DNA of 64,000 bases from Schaalia suimastitidis DSM 15538 (GTDB lineage Bacteria; Actinomycetota; Actinomycetes; Actinomycetales; Actinomycetaceae). Of the stretch, positions 26,703 through 35,158 are shown one piece after another. Positions within the stretch are counted from its first letter, which is position 1. Each line of letters opens with the position of its first letter. A model generated the notes under the pieces. That model saw only the letters and a list, made by a program, of their open reading frames with translations. It searched no databases and was not told the DNA's origin. The stretch spans positions 310,001 through 374,000 of the forward strand of contig NZ_AUBF01000006.1 in the NCBI RefSeq assembly GCF_000429105.1, read 5' to 3'. Made by a program: the position numbers and the translations under genes.

Positions 26703-27935
26703 GTGGCGAATACTCAGTACAAATGCCCTGCATGTTCTGCGCCCATCGAGTTTAACGCCGCTATTGGGCTTATGACATGCGACTATTGCGGGTCTCGATT
26801 CGACGTTGCACAGGTGGAACGCTTTAATGCGCACCGGGATGACACTGCCCAGGCGCAGTCTCATACAGAAACACTCAGCCATGCTCAAGCTACAGTAACG
26901 CCGGGAGTGGAGCCTCGCCCGCAAGCGTCACCAGGAGGTAATGCTCGCACGCACATGGCACCAGACGCCCCCGTGTTGCAGGAAGGGCAGGCCCGCGCCC
27001 AAGCCCCGACCGCCTCGTCAATCCCAGAACGCACCTTCGACGCGGCAGACGGGATGGAAGAGCTGATCTGCAACTCCTGCGGCGCAGAAATTGTCGCAGA
27101 TCCAACCACGATCTCAACGCGCTGCGGATTTTGTAACAACACCTTCGTAGCCAACCAGCGCATCACAAGAAAACGTGTGCCCGATTTCCTTATCCCATTT
27201 AGCGTCGACAAAGCCGGTATGCTGCGCGCATTTCTCGACAGTACGCGAGGAAAATTTCTACTGCCCAAAGATTTTCGCGACCAGCACACACTGTCAGAAG
27301 CTACCGGCACATACCTGCCCTACTGGTTCCACGACGGCACAGTTTTTGGGGACGTGCATATGGAAGCCAACGAGACACGAAGTTGGACCGAAGGCAACAA
27401 CGACTGTACCGAAACAACGACGTACGCGATTCATCGCAGGATTCGCAGCGTCTACCGCGGCGTGCCTGCGTGTGGAACAACGAAATTAGATCGACCTCGC
27501 GCCCAGGGTGTTGAACCATTCGACCTAGCAGGGTCAAAAGAGTTCGGTACCGCCTACCTATCAGGTTACGCTGCCTCCTCCTACGACATCGCCGGGGAGG
27601 ACACACGTAACGAGGCGCATCAGCGGGTCAGGGAGGCCGCATGTCACCTGGCCGCACGGTCGGTGACCAACCACAGTGCGCCTCGGACCGTGTCAGCGAA
27701 CCTTGCTGTTGAACCGTCGGGCATGTGGTACGCCCTGTTGCCCGTGTGGCTCATCGTCATTTCCTATGCTGGCAAGCACTATCCCTTTGCTATCAACGGG
27801 CAAACGGGGGAGGTTGTTGGCGAATTCCCTATCAGCGTCAAACGTAAACGCGCAGTGGAATTAGGGTTCTTTGCCGTATTCGCCATCCTGAGCGGCATCG
27901 TGTCATGGCTGCTGTCTGTCGCGTATTTTTCCTAA
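26703..27935 (+). CDS. Zinc-ribbon membrane protein (YdjG-like)
   Basis: 410 aa. Four CxxC pairs form two zinc ribbons: CPAC/CDYC (residues 8-29) and CNSC/CGFC (about 123-143). A soluble domain follows with LIPFSVDKAGMLRAFLDS and YLPYWFHDGTVFGDV, then two C-terminal hydrophobic segments (WYALLPVWLIVISYAG, and LGFFAVFAILSGIVSWLL at the end). This matches B. subtilis YdjG, a membrane partner of the SPFH protein YdjI. Start GTG at 26703 with a consensus AAAGGAGG ribosome site. The TPM-domain gene follows after 15 bases. Confidence 0.85.
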   Translation: MANTQYKCPACSAPIEFNAAIGLMTCDYCGSRFDVAQVERFNAHRDDTAQAQSHTETLSHAQATVTPGVEPRPQASPGGNARTHMAPDAPVLQEGQARAQAPTASSIPERTFDAADGMEELICNSCGAEIVADPTTISTRCGFCNNTFVANQRITRKRVPDFLIPFSVDKAGMLRAFLDSTRGKFLLPKDFRDQHTLSEATGTYLPYWFHDGTVFGDVHMEANETRSWTEGNNDCTETTTYAIHRRIRSVYRGVPACGTTKLDRPRAQGVEPFDLAGSKEFGTAYLSGYAASSYDIAGEDTRNEAHQRVREAACHLAARSVTNHSAPRTVSANLAVEPSGMWYALLPVWLIVISYAGKHYPFAINGQTGEVVGEFPISVKRKRAVELGFFAVFAILSGIVSWLLSVAYFS

Positions 27936-27950
27936 AAGGAGGGCGTAACG

Positions 27951-28784
27951 ATGAGCGTATTTCGCACCTGCGGTGTTGTCACTCAGTACGTCCTGTCCCT
28001 ATTTGTCGCACTGCTTTTCGTGATGCCGTTGGGGTTACCCGATGTCGCTTGGGCCAATAGTGACCGGGTAATTGACGAAGTTAATGTACTGACCGACAGC
28101 GAAGAACAAAGCCTAGAGGCTGAGATAGCGAACCTGGTGAGTCGCCACCGCCAAGACATCGTCATCCTTTTTGCTGACCTTAACGGCAAGACCCCAATGG
28201 CGCGTGCCGACGATTACTTTGACGAGAACGGGTATGGCATTGGTGAGCAGCGTAGCGGGGTACTACTGCTCGTATCCCCATCGAGCCGCGACTGGTGGAT
28301 CTCCACGTCAGGTGAATCGATCCCCACATTCACTGACCGCAGTATCGAAGCCATTGGCAATGACATCTCGTCCTCTCTTGGGGACGAGAAATGGGCTGAC
28401 GCCTGCCACGAATTCCTTGAACACATGGACGCCTATATGCAGGCCTATCGTGGTGGCACGCCCTTAAATGGCGGGCGACTGTCGCACAAGGATATGCCAT
28501 CCGTGGTGGTGAGTACGATTATCGGTGCACTAGCAGGGGGTGTGCTTTTTGCCAAAATTGTGGTCCGCGTATTTTTCGTGTCGAAGATGAAAAACATTGG
28601 GCGCGCATCACGCAGCGAAGACATTATGGCGCCAGGAACATTCCAGGTGCTAGCAGGCAGCGAACAGATTATCAGCCGTTCGGTGTCAAGAACGCCCCGG
28701 GCGATATCCTCGGACAGTTCGGGATCAAGTACCCATAGGAGTTCTTCGGGGGCAACGCACGGCGGTGGCGGCGGTAAGTTCTGA
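27951..28784 (+). CDS. TPM-domain membrane protein (YdjH-like)
   Basis: 277 aa with an N-terminal signal or anchor (residues about 8-36, YVLSLFVALLFVMPLG...AWA). A TPM (DUF477) domain follows: RVIDEVNVLTDSEEQSLEAEI, GYGIGEQRSGVLLLVSPSSRDWWIS. A second helix (VVVSTIIGALAGGVLF, about 185-200) leads to a Ser/Gly tail ending HGGGGGKF, the usual TPM-family end. In B. subtilis the equivalent YdjH pairs with YdjG to recruit YdjI and PspA; no PspA gene is present in this window. Confidence 0.85.
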   Translation: MSVFRTCGVVTQYVLSLFVALLFVMPLGLPDVAWANSDRVIDEVNVLTDSEEQSLEAEIANLVSRHRQDIVILFADLNGKTPMARADDYFDENGYGIGEQRSGVLLLVSPSSRDWWISTSGESIPTFTDRSIEAIGNDISSSLGDEKWADACHEFLEHMDAYMQAYRGGTPLNGGRLSHKDMPSVVVSTIIGALAGGVLFAKIVVRVFFVSKMKNIGRASRSEDIMAPGTFQVLAGSEQIISRSVSRTPRAISSDSSGSSTHRSSSGATHGGGGGKF

Positions 28785-28819
28785 GCCGCACACCATTCCC
28801 CGCGATGTGCGCGTGATAC

Positions 28820-28887
28820 GAATGTGGCTCACGAAAGGCATGAGCGTCGTGGTGAACAACGTTTTACGCCCCTCGTGAGCCACATTC
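28820..28887. terminator. Large inverted repeat between convergent genes
   Basis: Two exact 15-bp arms (28820-28834 and 28873-28887; core ATGTGGCTCACGA) enclose a 38-base loop between the convergent TPM-domain and superoxide dismutase genes. Likely a bidirectional terminator. The 10-base core ATGTGGCTCA recurs at 34953-34962 after another gene. Confidence 0.6.
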
Positions 28888-28917
28888 GCTGTGTGGACCG
28901 TGGGTCGCAGTATCTGA

Positions 28918-29538
28918 TCAGATAGTGACAAGCCCCGAGAAGGTGCGTGCCCGATCAAAACGCGCCGCAACGTCTGCCCAGTTCACGACATTCCACCAGG
29001 CTTTGACGTAGTCGCCCTTGACATTGACGTAGTCAAGGTAGAACGCGTGCTCCCACATGTCGAGCATGAGCAGTGGCACAGTAGCCACCGGAATATTGCC
29101 CTGCTGGTCGGTGAGTTGGAAGGTCACCAGACGGTTGCCCAGGCTATCCCAGGCCAGGACGCCCCAGCCGCTGCCCTGGAGGCCAAGGGCTGCGGCGGCA
29201 AACTGGGCTTGGAATTTCTCGAAAGAACCGAAGTACTCATCAATGGCAGCGGCGAGTTCGCCGTCGGGACGTCCCTGTCCACCGGGGGTCATATTCTGCC
29301 AGAAGATCGTGTGGTTGGTGTGTCCGCCCAGGTGGAAAGCCAGATTCTTTTCGTGCAGATTGATGGCAGCGTGGTCGCCTGCATCACGAGCAGCTTCAAG
29401 AGCAGCCAGGGCACCATTGGCGCCTGCCACGTACGCGGCGTGGTGCTTGTCGTGGTGCAATTCCATGATGCGACCAGAAATATGGGGTTCCAGCGCGGCG
29501 TAATCGTAGGGAAGTTCGGGCAGTGTGTAGACGCTCAT
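28918..29538 (-). CDS. sodA: Superoxide dismutase (Mn/Fe family)
   Basis: Converts superoxide to hydrogen peroxide and oxygen. Metal ligands lie in [12 protein letters not shown] (H28), [10 protein letters not shown], and [13 protein letters not shown] (Asp and His). The Gln in QLTDQQGN, at the site where the iron enzyme of M. tuberculosis has His, and GGHTNH favour manganese, but metal choice needs testing. The ATG at 29538 ([13 protein letters not shown]) is the family start with an AGGACTGC ribosome region; the upstream extension is spurious. 206 aa. Confidence 0.96.
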   Translation of the reverse strand: MSVYTLPELPYDYAALEPHISGRIMELHHDKHHAAYVAGANGALAALEAARDAGDHAAINLHEKNLAFHLGGHTNHTIFWQNMTPGGQGRPDGELAAAIDEYFGSFEKFQAQFAAAALGLQGSGWGVLAWDSLGNRLVTFQLTDQQGNIPVATVPLLMLDMWEHAFYLDYVNVKGDYVKAWWNVVNWADVAARFDRARTFSGLVTI

Positions 29539-29697
29539 AGCAGTCCTCCGTCTTACGTGGGCCAATCTAGGACGAAAGGCCGTGTCGCACTTTAATCTAT
29601 CGCCCTTTACGGCTGAGCGCATCAGAACGGTCGGTGGCGTGGCCCCCATTTCAGCGGAAGGCGGTCCGCCTCGTCAATTACCCGAGGTCGCCCACCG

Positions 29698-30636
29698 TCA
29701 GTGCGTCGCTCCGCGTATGAGGCGCATTAGCAGCAGCCAAATACCAGCCAGGACGCTCCCCCACACGAGGCCGAAAACACCCGATAGGGCAGTTTCCACA
29801 AGCCACATCACGACACTGCCCCCTGCCTGAGCGAGATGGACGACGTATTCGACACCATGATGGAGCGCATCAAAACCGACGTCAGCCAGGGACGCAATGA
29901 TGATGTGCCCACCCACCCACAGCATTGCAACAGTGCCGACAATACCAATGGCTGAAAAAACGCCGGGCATCATTTTGACGATGGAGCGACCCAGCCCAGC
30001 GCGAGCACCACCACCGCGTGCCAAATGCGCACCAAAATCGTCCATCTTCACTAGCAACGCCACTGCGCCATACACCACGAAGGTCATCGCAAACGCCACC
30101 GTCACCAGCACGGCAATACGCATCGTTGACGACTGGGTGGACAGATCTGCCAATGCGATCAACATGATTTCAGCCGATAAAATAAGGTCGGTACGTACCG
30201 CTGAGACAACAATCTTATTCTCAAATTCGTCGGCACTTGTTGCCTGCCCACCCGCGTTGTCCTCATGGTGGTGAGAAATCAGGCCAAGTTTAGACAAGAC
30301 TTTCTCGGCGCCTTCAAAACACAGGTACGAGCCGCCAATAATGAGCAATATTGGTAGCGCCCACGGTGCCAACCAACTGAGCAGCAACGCCGCCGGCAAA
30401 ATAATGGCGAGCTTGTTAATCAGTGAGCCTTTAGCGATACGTGCAATCACGGGCACTTCGCGAGCAGGTGAGAGGCCCTGAACGTATTGAGGTGTTACTG
30501 CCGCGTCGTCAATCACCACGCCGGCAGCCTTCGCTGACGCCTTCGCGGCGCCGGCAGCCACGTCGTCAAGGGACGAGGCAGCTACCTTCGCGAGCGTTGC
30601 AATATCGTCAAGGAGCGCAACTAAACCACCGGGCAT
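29698..30636 (-). CDS. DUF808 family membrane protein (YedI-like)
   Basis: 312 aa inner-membrane protein of unknown function. The family N-terminus GGLVALLDDIATLAKVAA and AAGVVIDDAAVTPQYVQG are recognisable, followed by about seven hydrophobic segments and SYLCFEGAEKVL. Its ATG lies 2 bases after the kbl stop, so it is translationally coupled to the threonine-degradation genes; whether it takes part in that pathway is unknown. Confidence 0.9.
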   Translation of the reverse strand: MPGGLVALLDDIATLAKVAASSLDDVAAGAAKASAKAAGVVIDDAAVTPQYVQGLSPAREVPVIARIAKGSLINKLAIILPAALLLSWLAPWALPILLIIGGSYLCFEGAEKVLSKLGLISHHHEDNAGGQATSADEFENKIVVSAVRTDLILSAEIMLIALADLSTQSSTMRIAVLVTVAFAMTFVVYGAVALLVKMDDFGAHLARGGGARAGLGRSIVKMMPGVFSAIGIVGTVAMLWVGGHIIIASLADVGFDALHHGVEYVVHLAQAGGSVVMWLVETALSGVFGLVWGSVLAGIWLLLMRLIRGATH

Positions 30637-30638
30637 TA

Positions 30639-31850
30639 TCAGTGAGTCCCTTCTGCTGGCGCCACCACTTCGGCGCGCGCACGAATAAACGCATCAACAC
30701 AGGCCACTACGTCTTCGCGACTGTGAGCCGCTGAAAGCTGCACACGAATCCGCGCCTTCTGGCGTGGCACAACCGGGAAGGAAAAAGCGACAACGTAGAC
30801 GCCGTAGTCCAACATGCGTTCGGCAATTTCAGCGGCAACGCGAGCGCCGTCATCACCGGGGAACATCACTGCGTGGATCGGATGCGAACCGGGGAGGACA
30901 GTGAAACCTGCCTGCGCCATGAGCTGACGAAATAGCGCCGACACCTCCCGTAAATGGGCGCGCTCCGCATCTGCTGCTGCCGCAATACGCAACGCCTCCC
31001 GAGAACCAGCAACAACCGCTGGGGCGAGCGTATTGGAGAACAGATAAGGGCGTGCTTTTTGGCGCAACATGTCGATGACGGCCTGCGGGCCTGCGACGTA
31101 GCCGCCGGAAGCACCGCCCAAGGCCTTACCCAAGGTGCCGGTCAAAATGTCGACACGGTCAGCAACGCCAAAGAACTCGGGCGTACCTTTTCCGCCGTCG
31201 CCAACAAAACCGGTGGCGTGGGAGTCGTCAACGAGGACGAGGGCATGAAATTCTTCAGCAAGGTCGCATATCTCGGGTAGCGGTGCATAGGATCCGTCCA
31301 TTGAAAATACGCCGTCGGTGACGATAACGATCTGATCGGCGCCATCATTGCGTGCGCCAAGAAGTTGGGCGCGTAGATCGTCCATATCGGCATTGCGGTA
31401 GCGGTAGCGTGTCGCTTTACACAGGCGAATGCCGTCGATTAACGAGGCGTGGTTCAGTTCGTCGGAAATAATGGCGTCCCCGGGGCCAAATAGTGCGTCG
31501 AAGACGCCGCCGTTGGCGTCAAAACAACTGGAGAATAATATGGCGTCCTCAGTGCCAAGAAATGCTGCGATTTCATTTTCGAATGCGCGATGCTGGTCCT
31601 GCGTGCCGCAGATAAAGCGCACGGAACTCAACCCGAAACCCCACCGGTCAAGGGCTTCTTTTGCGGCTTGTGCGGGCCGAGGGTCACCTGCTAGGCCCAG
31701 GTAGTTATTGGCACAGAAATTCAATGCGTCGCCGCGACGGGTCTGCACTTGGGGTCCTTGGCGGCCAAGGATTTCACGTTCCGATTTATACAGGCCCGCA
31801 GCGCGTATCTCGTCTAATGCTGACCGAAGGCGCGGTGACAGCGTGTCCAT
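30639..31850 (-). CDS. kbl: Glycine C-acetyltransferase (2-amino-3-ketobutyrate CoA ligase)
   Basis: PLP enzyme that cleaves 2-amino-3-oxobutyrate with CoA to glycine and acetyl-CoA, the second step of threonine degradation. Visible features are LNFCANNYLGLAGDP, the PLP-binding DDSHATGFVG, and the Schiff-base Lys in TGTLGKALGGASGGYV. 403 aa, normal length. It lies 120 bases downstream of tdh on the same strand, which confirms the pathway assignment. Confidence 0.95.
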   Translation of the reverse strand: MDTLSPRLRSALDEIRAAGLYKSEREILGRQGPQVQTRRGDALNFCANNYLGLAGDPRPAQAAKEALDRWGFGLSSVRFICGTQDQHRAFENEIAAFLGTEDAILFSSCFDANGGVFDALFGPGDAIISDELNHASLIDGIRLCKATRYRYRNADMDDLRAQLLGARNDGADQIVIVTDGVFSMDGSYAPLPEICDLAEEFHALVLVDDSHATGFVGDGGKGTPEFFGVADRVDILTGTLGKALGGASGGYVAGPQAVIDMLRQKARPYLFSNTLAPAVVAGSREALRIAAAADAERAHLREVSALFRQLMAQAGFTVLPGSHPIHAVMFPGDDGARVAAEIAERMLDYGVYVVAFSFPVVPRQKARIRVQLSAAHSREDVVACVDAFIRARAEVVAPAEGTH

Positions 31851-31970
31851 GGTATTCCCTTCTGATATAGGAAAAATTGGCGGAATAGGTATATATGGAG
31901 GTGCCGACAGGGCGTGCCGCCACGTACCAGCAGTGGCGGAGCAGGTCGTTGCGGGGCCACGTGCGTGCTA

Positions 31971-33029
31971 TCAGTGTTCCCAGTCAAGGATGACTTTACC
32001 TGCCGTGCCTGAGGCTGCCGCCTCGAATGCCTGTTCCCACTCCTCGGGGCTGAAGCGATGTGTGATGATGGAGCGCACCGAATCGCGAAGGCGCTGGGAG
32101 GTTTCCATCATGTAGGTCGCCAAATACCAGGTGTCGAACATTTCGCGACCGTAGACACCTTTTATTGTGAACATGCGGGTAATGACCTTACCCCAGTCGA
32201 CTGGGAAGGCGCCCTTAGGAAGACCAAGAAGTGCCAGTGTCGCCCCGTGTGTGCAGTAGTCAATGAGGGTATTGAGTCCGCCGGGTGCCCCGGACATTTC
32301 CAGACCCACATCGAATCCTTCGCGGATATCGAGGGCAGCCATCACGTCAGGCAGTGTTTCTTTGGTGACATTCACGGCACGGTCAGCGCCTGCCTGAGAT
32401 GCCAGTGCCAAACGGTCGTCTTGTATATCCGTGACTACCACATGGCGGGCACCCGCATGTTGAGCCAGCGCAGCGCACATGACGCCGATAGGTCCAGCAC
32501 CTGTAATAAGGACGTCCTGTCCGGTGAGTTCTGCCTGTTGGCAGCTGTGGACGGCATTACCCAGTGGATCAAAGAGCGCACCGAGTTCGGCGTCAATCAT
32601 GTCGGGTTGGACCCACACATTGCCAGCGGGAACGACAACATAGTCAGCGAAACCCCCATCACGGTTTACGCCAATACCAATGGTGCGGATACACATGTGA
32701 CGCCGACCTGCCCTGCAGTTACGACAGCGACCACAAACGACGTGCCCTTCAACCGATACGCGCTGGCCAACGTGAAGCTCATCGCGACCTTTGCCTTCAA
32801 CTACTCCGGGGCCAACGGCAACTATTTCCCCACAAAATTCGTGACCGAGGGTTTGAGGTGGGGTGAGTGAACCAGGTGCTCCGCCGTCCCAGTTGTAAAG
32901 GTGCACGTCGGTGCCGCACAGACCCGCACGTAGGACCCGAATTTTTACTTCACCAAAACCAGGCGTTGGTTCGGGAATCTCGCACAATTCCAAACCGGGG
33001 GCCGCAGCCGTCTTCCGTAATGCTCGCAC
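31971..33029 (-). CDS. tdh: L-threonine 3-dehydrogenase
   Basis: Zinc- and NAD-dependent oxidation of threonine to 2-amino-3-oxobutyrate. Catalytic-zinc motifs LCGTDVHLYNWD and GHEFCGEIVAVGPG, structural-zinc cysteines in CGRCRNCRAGRRHMC, and the NAD loop VLITGAGPIGVMCAALA are all present. 352 aa. Start GTG at 33029 with GAGGAG 5-6 bases before it. First gene of a tdh-kbl-DUF808 unit, divergent from the methyltransferase gene. Confidence 0.95.
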   Translation of the reverse strand: MRALRKTAAAPGLELCEIPEPTPGFGEVKIRVLRAGLCGTDVHLYNWDGGAPGSLTPPQTLGHEFCGEIVAVGPGVVEGKGRDELHVGQRVSVEGHVVCGRCRNCRAGRRHMCIRTIGIGVNRDGGFADYVVVPAGNVWVQPDMIDAELGALFDPLGNAVHSCQQAELTGQDVLITGAGPIGVMCAALAQHAGARHVVVTDIQDDRLALASQAGADRAVNVTKETLPDVMAALDIREGFDVGLEMSGAPGGLNTLIDYCTHGATLALLGLPKGAFPVDWGKVITRMFTIKGVYGREMFDTWYLATYMMETSQRLRDSVRSIITHRFSPEEWEQAFEAAASGTAGKVILDWEH

Positions 33030-33254
33030 GAAAGCTCCTCACTTACTGTGCCACCGCCACCGTCGGGGTGACACTCAATTGTGCACCCTCATACCAAAAA
33101 CGCGGTACTTCGTGTGTCCACCACGGCATTTCTGCCTGCAAACGCGATAGTGTGCGCGGTGATGCCCATCGGTGATGCTGTGGCCGCTGACGGTGGTGCG
33201 CGAGCTCGCGCCGGGAGGGCTACGCATCACGGCGACAGCACCTACGCTTAAGAC

Positions 33255-34874
33255 ATGACTGAGCACGAAACCCATGTCCCTGTTGCTGACTCGCCGCGCA
33301 TACCTGACCTTGCCGCTGACCTGCAGGCTGCTGCTTGGAATGCCGATAGGGTAGAACAGCTGCTGGGACCGGTGGCGATGAGCGCGCTCAGCCGCGAAGA
33401 GTACGTTCCTGCTGCTCGCATACTTGAGGGCACTGTTGAGGCGGCGGGGATACTGACCCGCTTCTTTATGTTGGGCGTGCCTGAAACCACGTGGCGCCTC
33501 GACCAAGCGATGCCCACCTTGGGGTGCCAGGGTCTGCGGGCGCTGGGTCTTATTGCCGAGGCCGGACCTGACCTGTGGCGGGCAGCTTTCGATCTTCGGC
33601 CACACCAAGGCAGCTACGGTCCTCGCGGCGCGGCCAGCACCCAACGCGCCGAAGCTCATCATGAAATAGCCACACACCAAAGTGTGGTCAGCACCCACGG
33701 TACAGCTACGCACCATTGGTGGATATTGTCTGACCTGCCCCAGGCCGTCACCAGGAATGCCTTGCCGCCGCACCACGTCATGGGGATCGGTGGTGCCACA
33801 ACATCACTTCTCGCCATGACGCCGCGCCACACCGTCCAGCGTGCGCTGGATGTGGGATGTGGCTGCGGTATCCAAGCCCTCTACCTTGCCACGCACGCCG
33901 ATCACGTGGTGGCCACTGATATTTCCGCGAGGGCCTGCCAAATAACACGATTTAATGCCGCTCTTAACGGCGTCAGTATTGATGTACGCCAAGGATCACT
34001 CTACGAGCCAGTCGCGGGCGAAATCTTCGACCTCATCGTGTCCAATCCACCATTTGTTATTACCCCGCCAGCCTTGCGTGAAACGGGACTATTGGAATAC
34101 CGTGACGCCGGTATGGAGCGTGACAGTCTTGTCGGCGCCGTCATCGTTGGCGCTCAGCATCATCTGCGTGAAGGTGGAACAGTGCATGTGCTGGCTAATT
34201 GGGAGATAGATGCGGACGCTGACCCTGAGTGTGACGATTCGACAACAGGGTGGCCACGTCGCCTCCACCAGTGGTGTCACCAAATGTCTCTGGACGTGTG
34301 GGCGGTGCAGCGTGATGTCCTTGACCCTACCCAGTATGCCGAATTGTGGTTGCGTGACGGCGGTAGTAGCCACGACGAATACGACAGAGCCTACCGTGCC
34401 TGGATGGATGACTTTGCTGGCGCAGGCATCCAAGGGGTTGGCATGGGATTCATTGCTGCGCGCCGCGTGGCGGATCCCGTTACTCCTATTCGTGTCTACG
34501 ACTTCGTTCAGGCAGGGCGTATCCCCAGTGGGGTGGATGTGCTTCAGGCATTGGATTCGCTGCGTCTGCCTGCCCACCTCGAACAGCTGCACCTAGTCAC
34601 ATGTGATGATGTCACTGAGGAACGCCATTACATACCAGGTAACGCCAACCCGTCGGTTGTGATCCTGCACCAAGGTGGTGGCATGGGTCGGGCTATTCAG
34701 GTGTCCAGCGCGGTGTCTGCGCTTGTGGGTGCCTGCGACGGTGAGTTAAGTGTCGGGCAAATCCTTGTGGCGCTCGCGGCGTTGATGGACGAGGAGGTTG
34801 AGCAGTTGCGCTACGAGGTGCTGCCAGTCCTTGAGCGTTTATTGCGGGCAGGAATGCTAAAGGTCGCGCGTTAA
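33255..34874 (+). CDS. Large class I methyltransferase with NPPF motif (HemK/RlmG-like)
   Basis: 539 aa. An N-terminal all-helical part (residues 1-180) precedes the SAM domain: motif I ALDVGCGCGIQALYLA, VVATDIS, and the catalytic SNPPFVITPP. NPPF enzymes modify exocyclic amines of bases or Gln side chains; the RNA or protein target is unknown. The C-terminal 100 residues (VLHQGGGMGRAIQVSSAVSALV...) form a separate winged-helix-like end. In actinobacteria this gene usually precedes topA, as here. ATG at 33255. Confidence 0.85.
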   Translation: MTEHETHVPVADSPRIPDLAADLQAAAWNADRVEQLLGPVAMSALSREEYVPAARILEGTVEAAGILTRFFMLGVPETTWRLDQAMPTLGCQGLRALGLIAEAGPDLWRAAFDLRPHQGSYGPRGAASTQRAEAHHEIATHQSVVSTHGTATHHWWILSDLPQAVTRNALPPHHVMGIGGATTSLLAMTPRHTVQRALDVGCGCGIQALYLATHADHVVATDISARACQITRFNAALNGVSIDVRQGSLYEPVAGEIFDLIVSNPPFVITPPALRETGLLEYRDAGMERDSLVGAVIVGAQHHLREGGTVHVLANWEIDADADPECDDSTTGWPRRLHQWCHQMSLDVWAVQRDVLDPTQYAELWLRDGGSSHDEYDRAYRAWMDDFAGAGIQGVGMGFIAARRVADPVTPIRVYDFVQAGRIPSGVDVLQALDSLRLPAHLEQLHLVTCDDVTEERHYIPGNANPSVVILHQGGGMGRAIQVSSAVSALVGACDGELSVGQILVALAALMDEEVEQLRYEVLPVLERLLRAGMLKVAR

Positions 34875-34955
34875 ATCACTGTGCGGCGCAGCTACCACGT
34901 GCTGCCATCACGCGTCGCCATGACCGAGTGTGGCATCAGGCGTCATGGCCAGATG

Positions 34956-34975
34956 TGGCTCAGAGCCATTTTCGT
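34956..34975 (+). terminator. Small hairpin with T-run after the methyltransferase
   Basis: TGGCT-CAG-AGCCA (34956-34968) followed by TTTTCG. A weak intrinsic terminator about 80 bases after the stop codon. The rest of the 284-base gap to topA shows no gene. Confidence 0.45.
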
Positions 34976-35158
34976 GGTATTTTCCCATTTCAGAACGTGA
35001 AGAAAGGCTGCTTGTCACAGTGCGCTGGCGTGTGGATAGTACACATAAGTTGACATCACGGTATAAGGTCAGCACAGTTGGTGTAATTTGACGACCTGTT
35101 GATGATTGCAGCAGTTTTCATCGGCATATGCGACTGGAAGAAATGAGTAGGGCAAATA

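Noticed and set aside
32058-32870. 270-residue open frame on the plus strand
   Set aside because: Antisense to tdh, whose zinc and NAD motifs are unambiguous.
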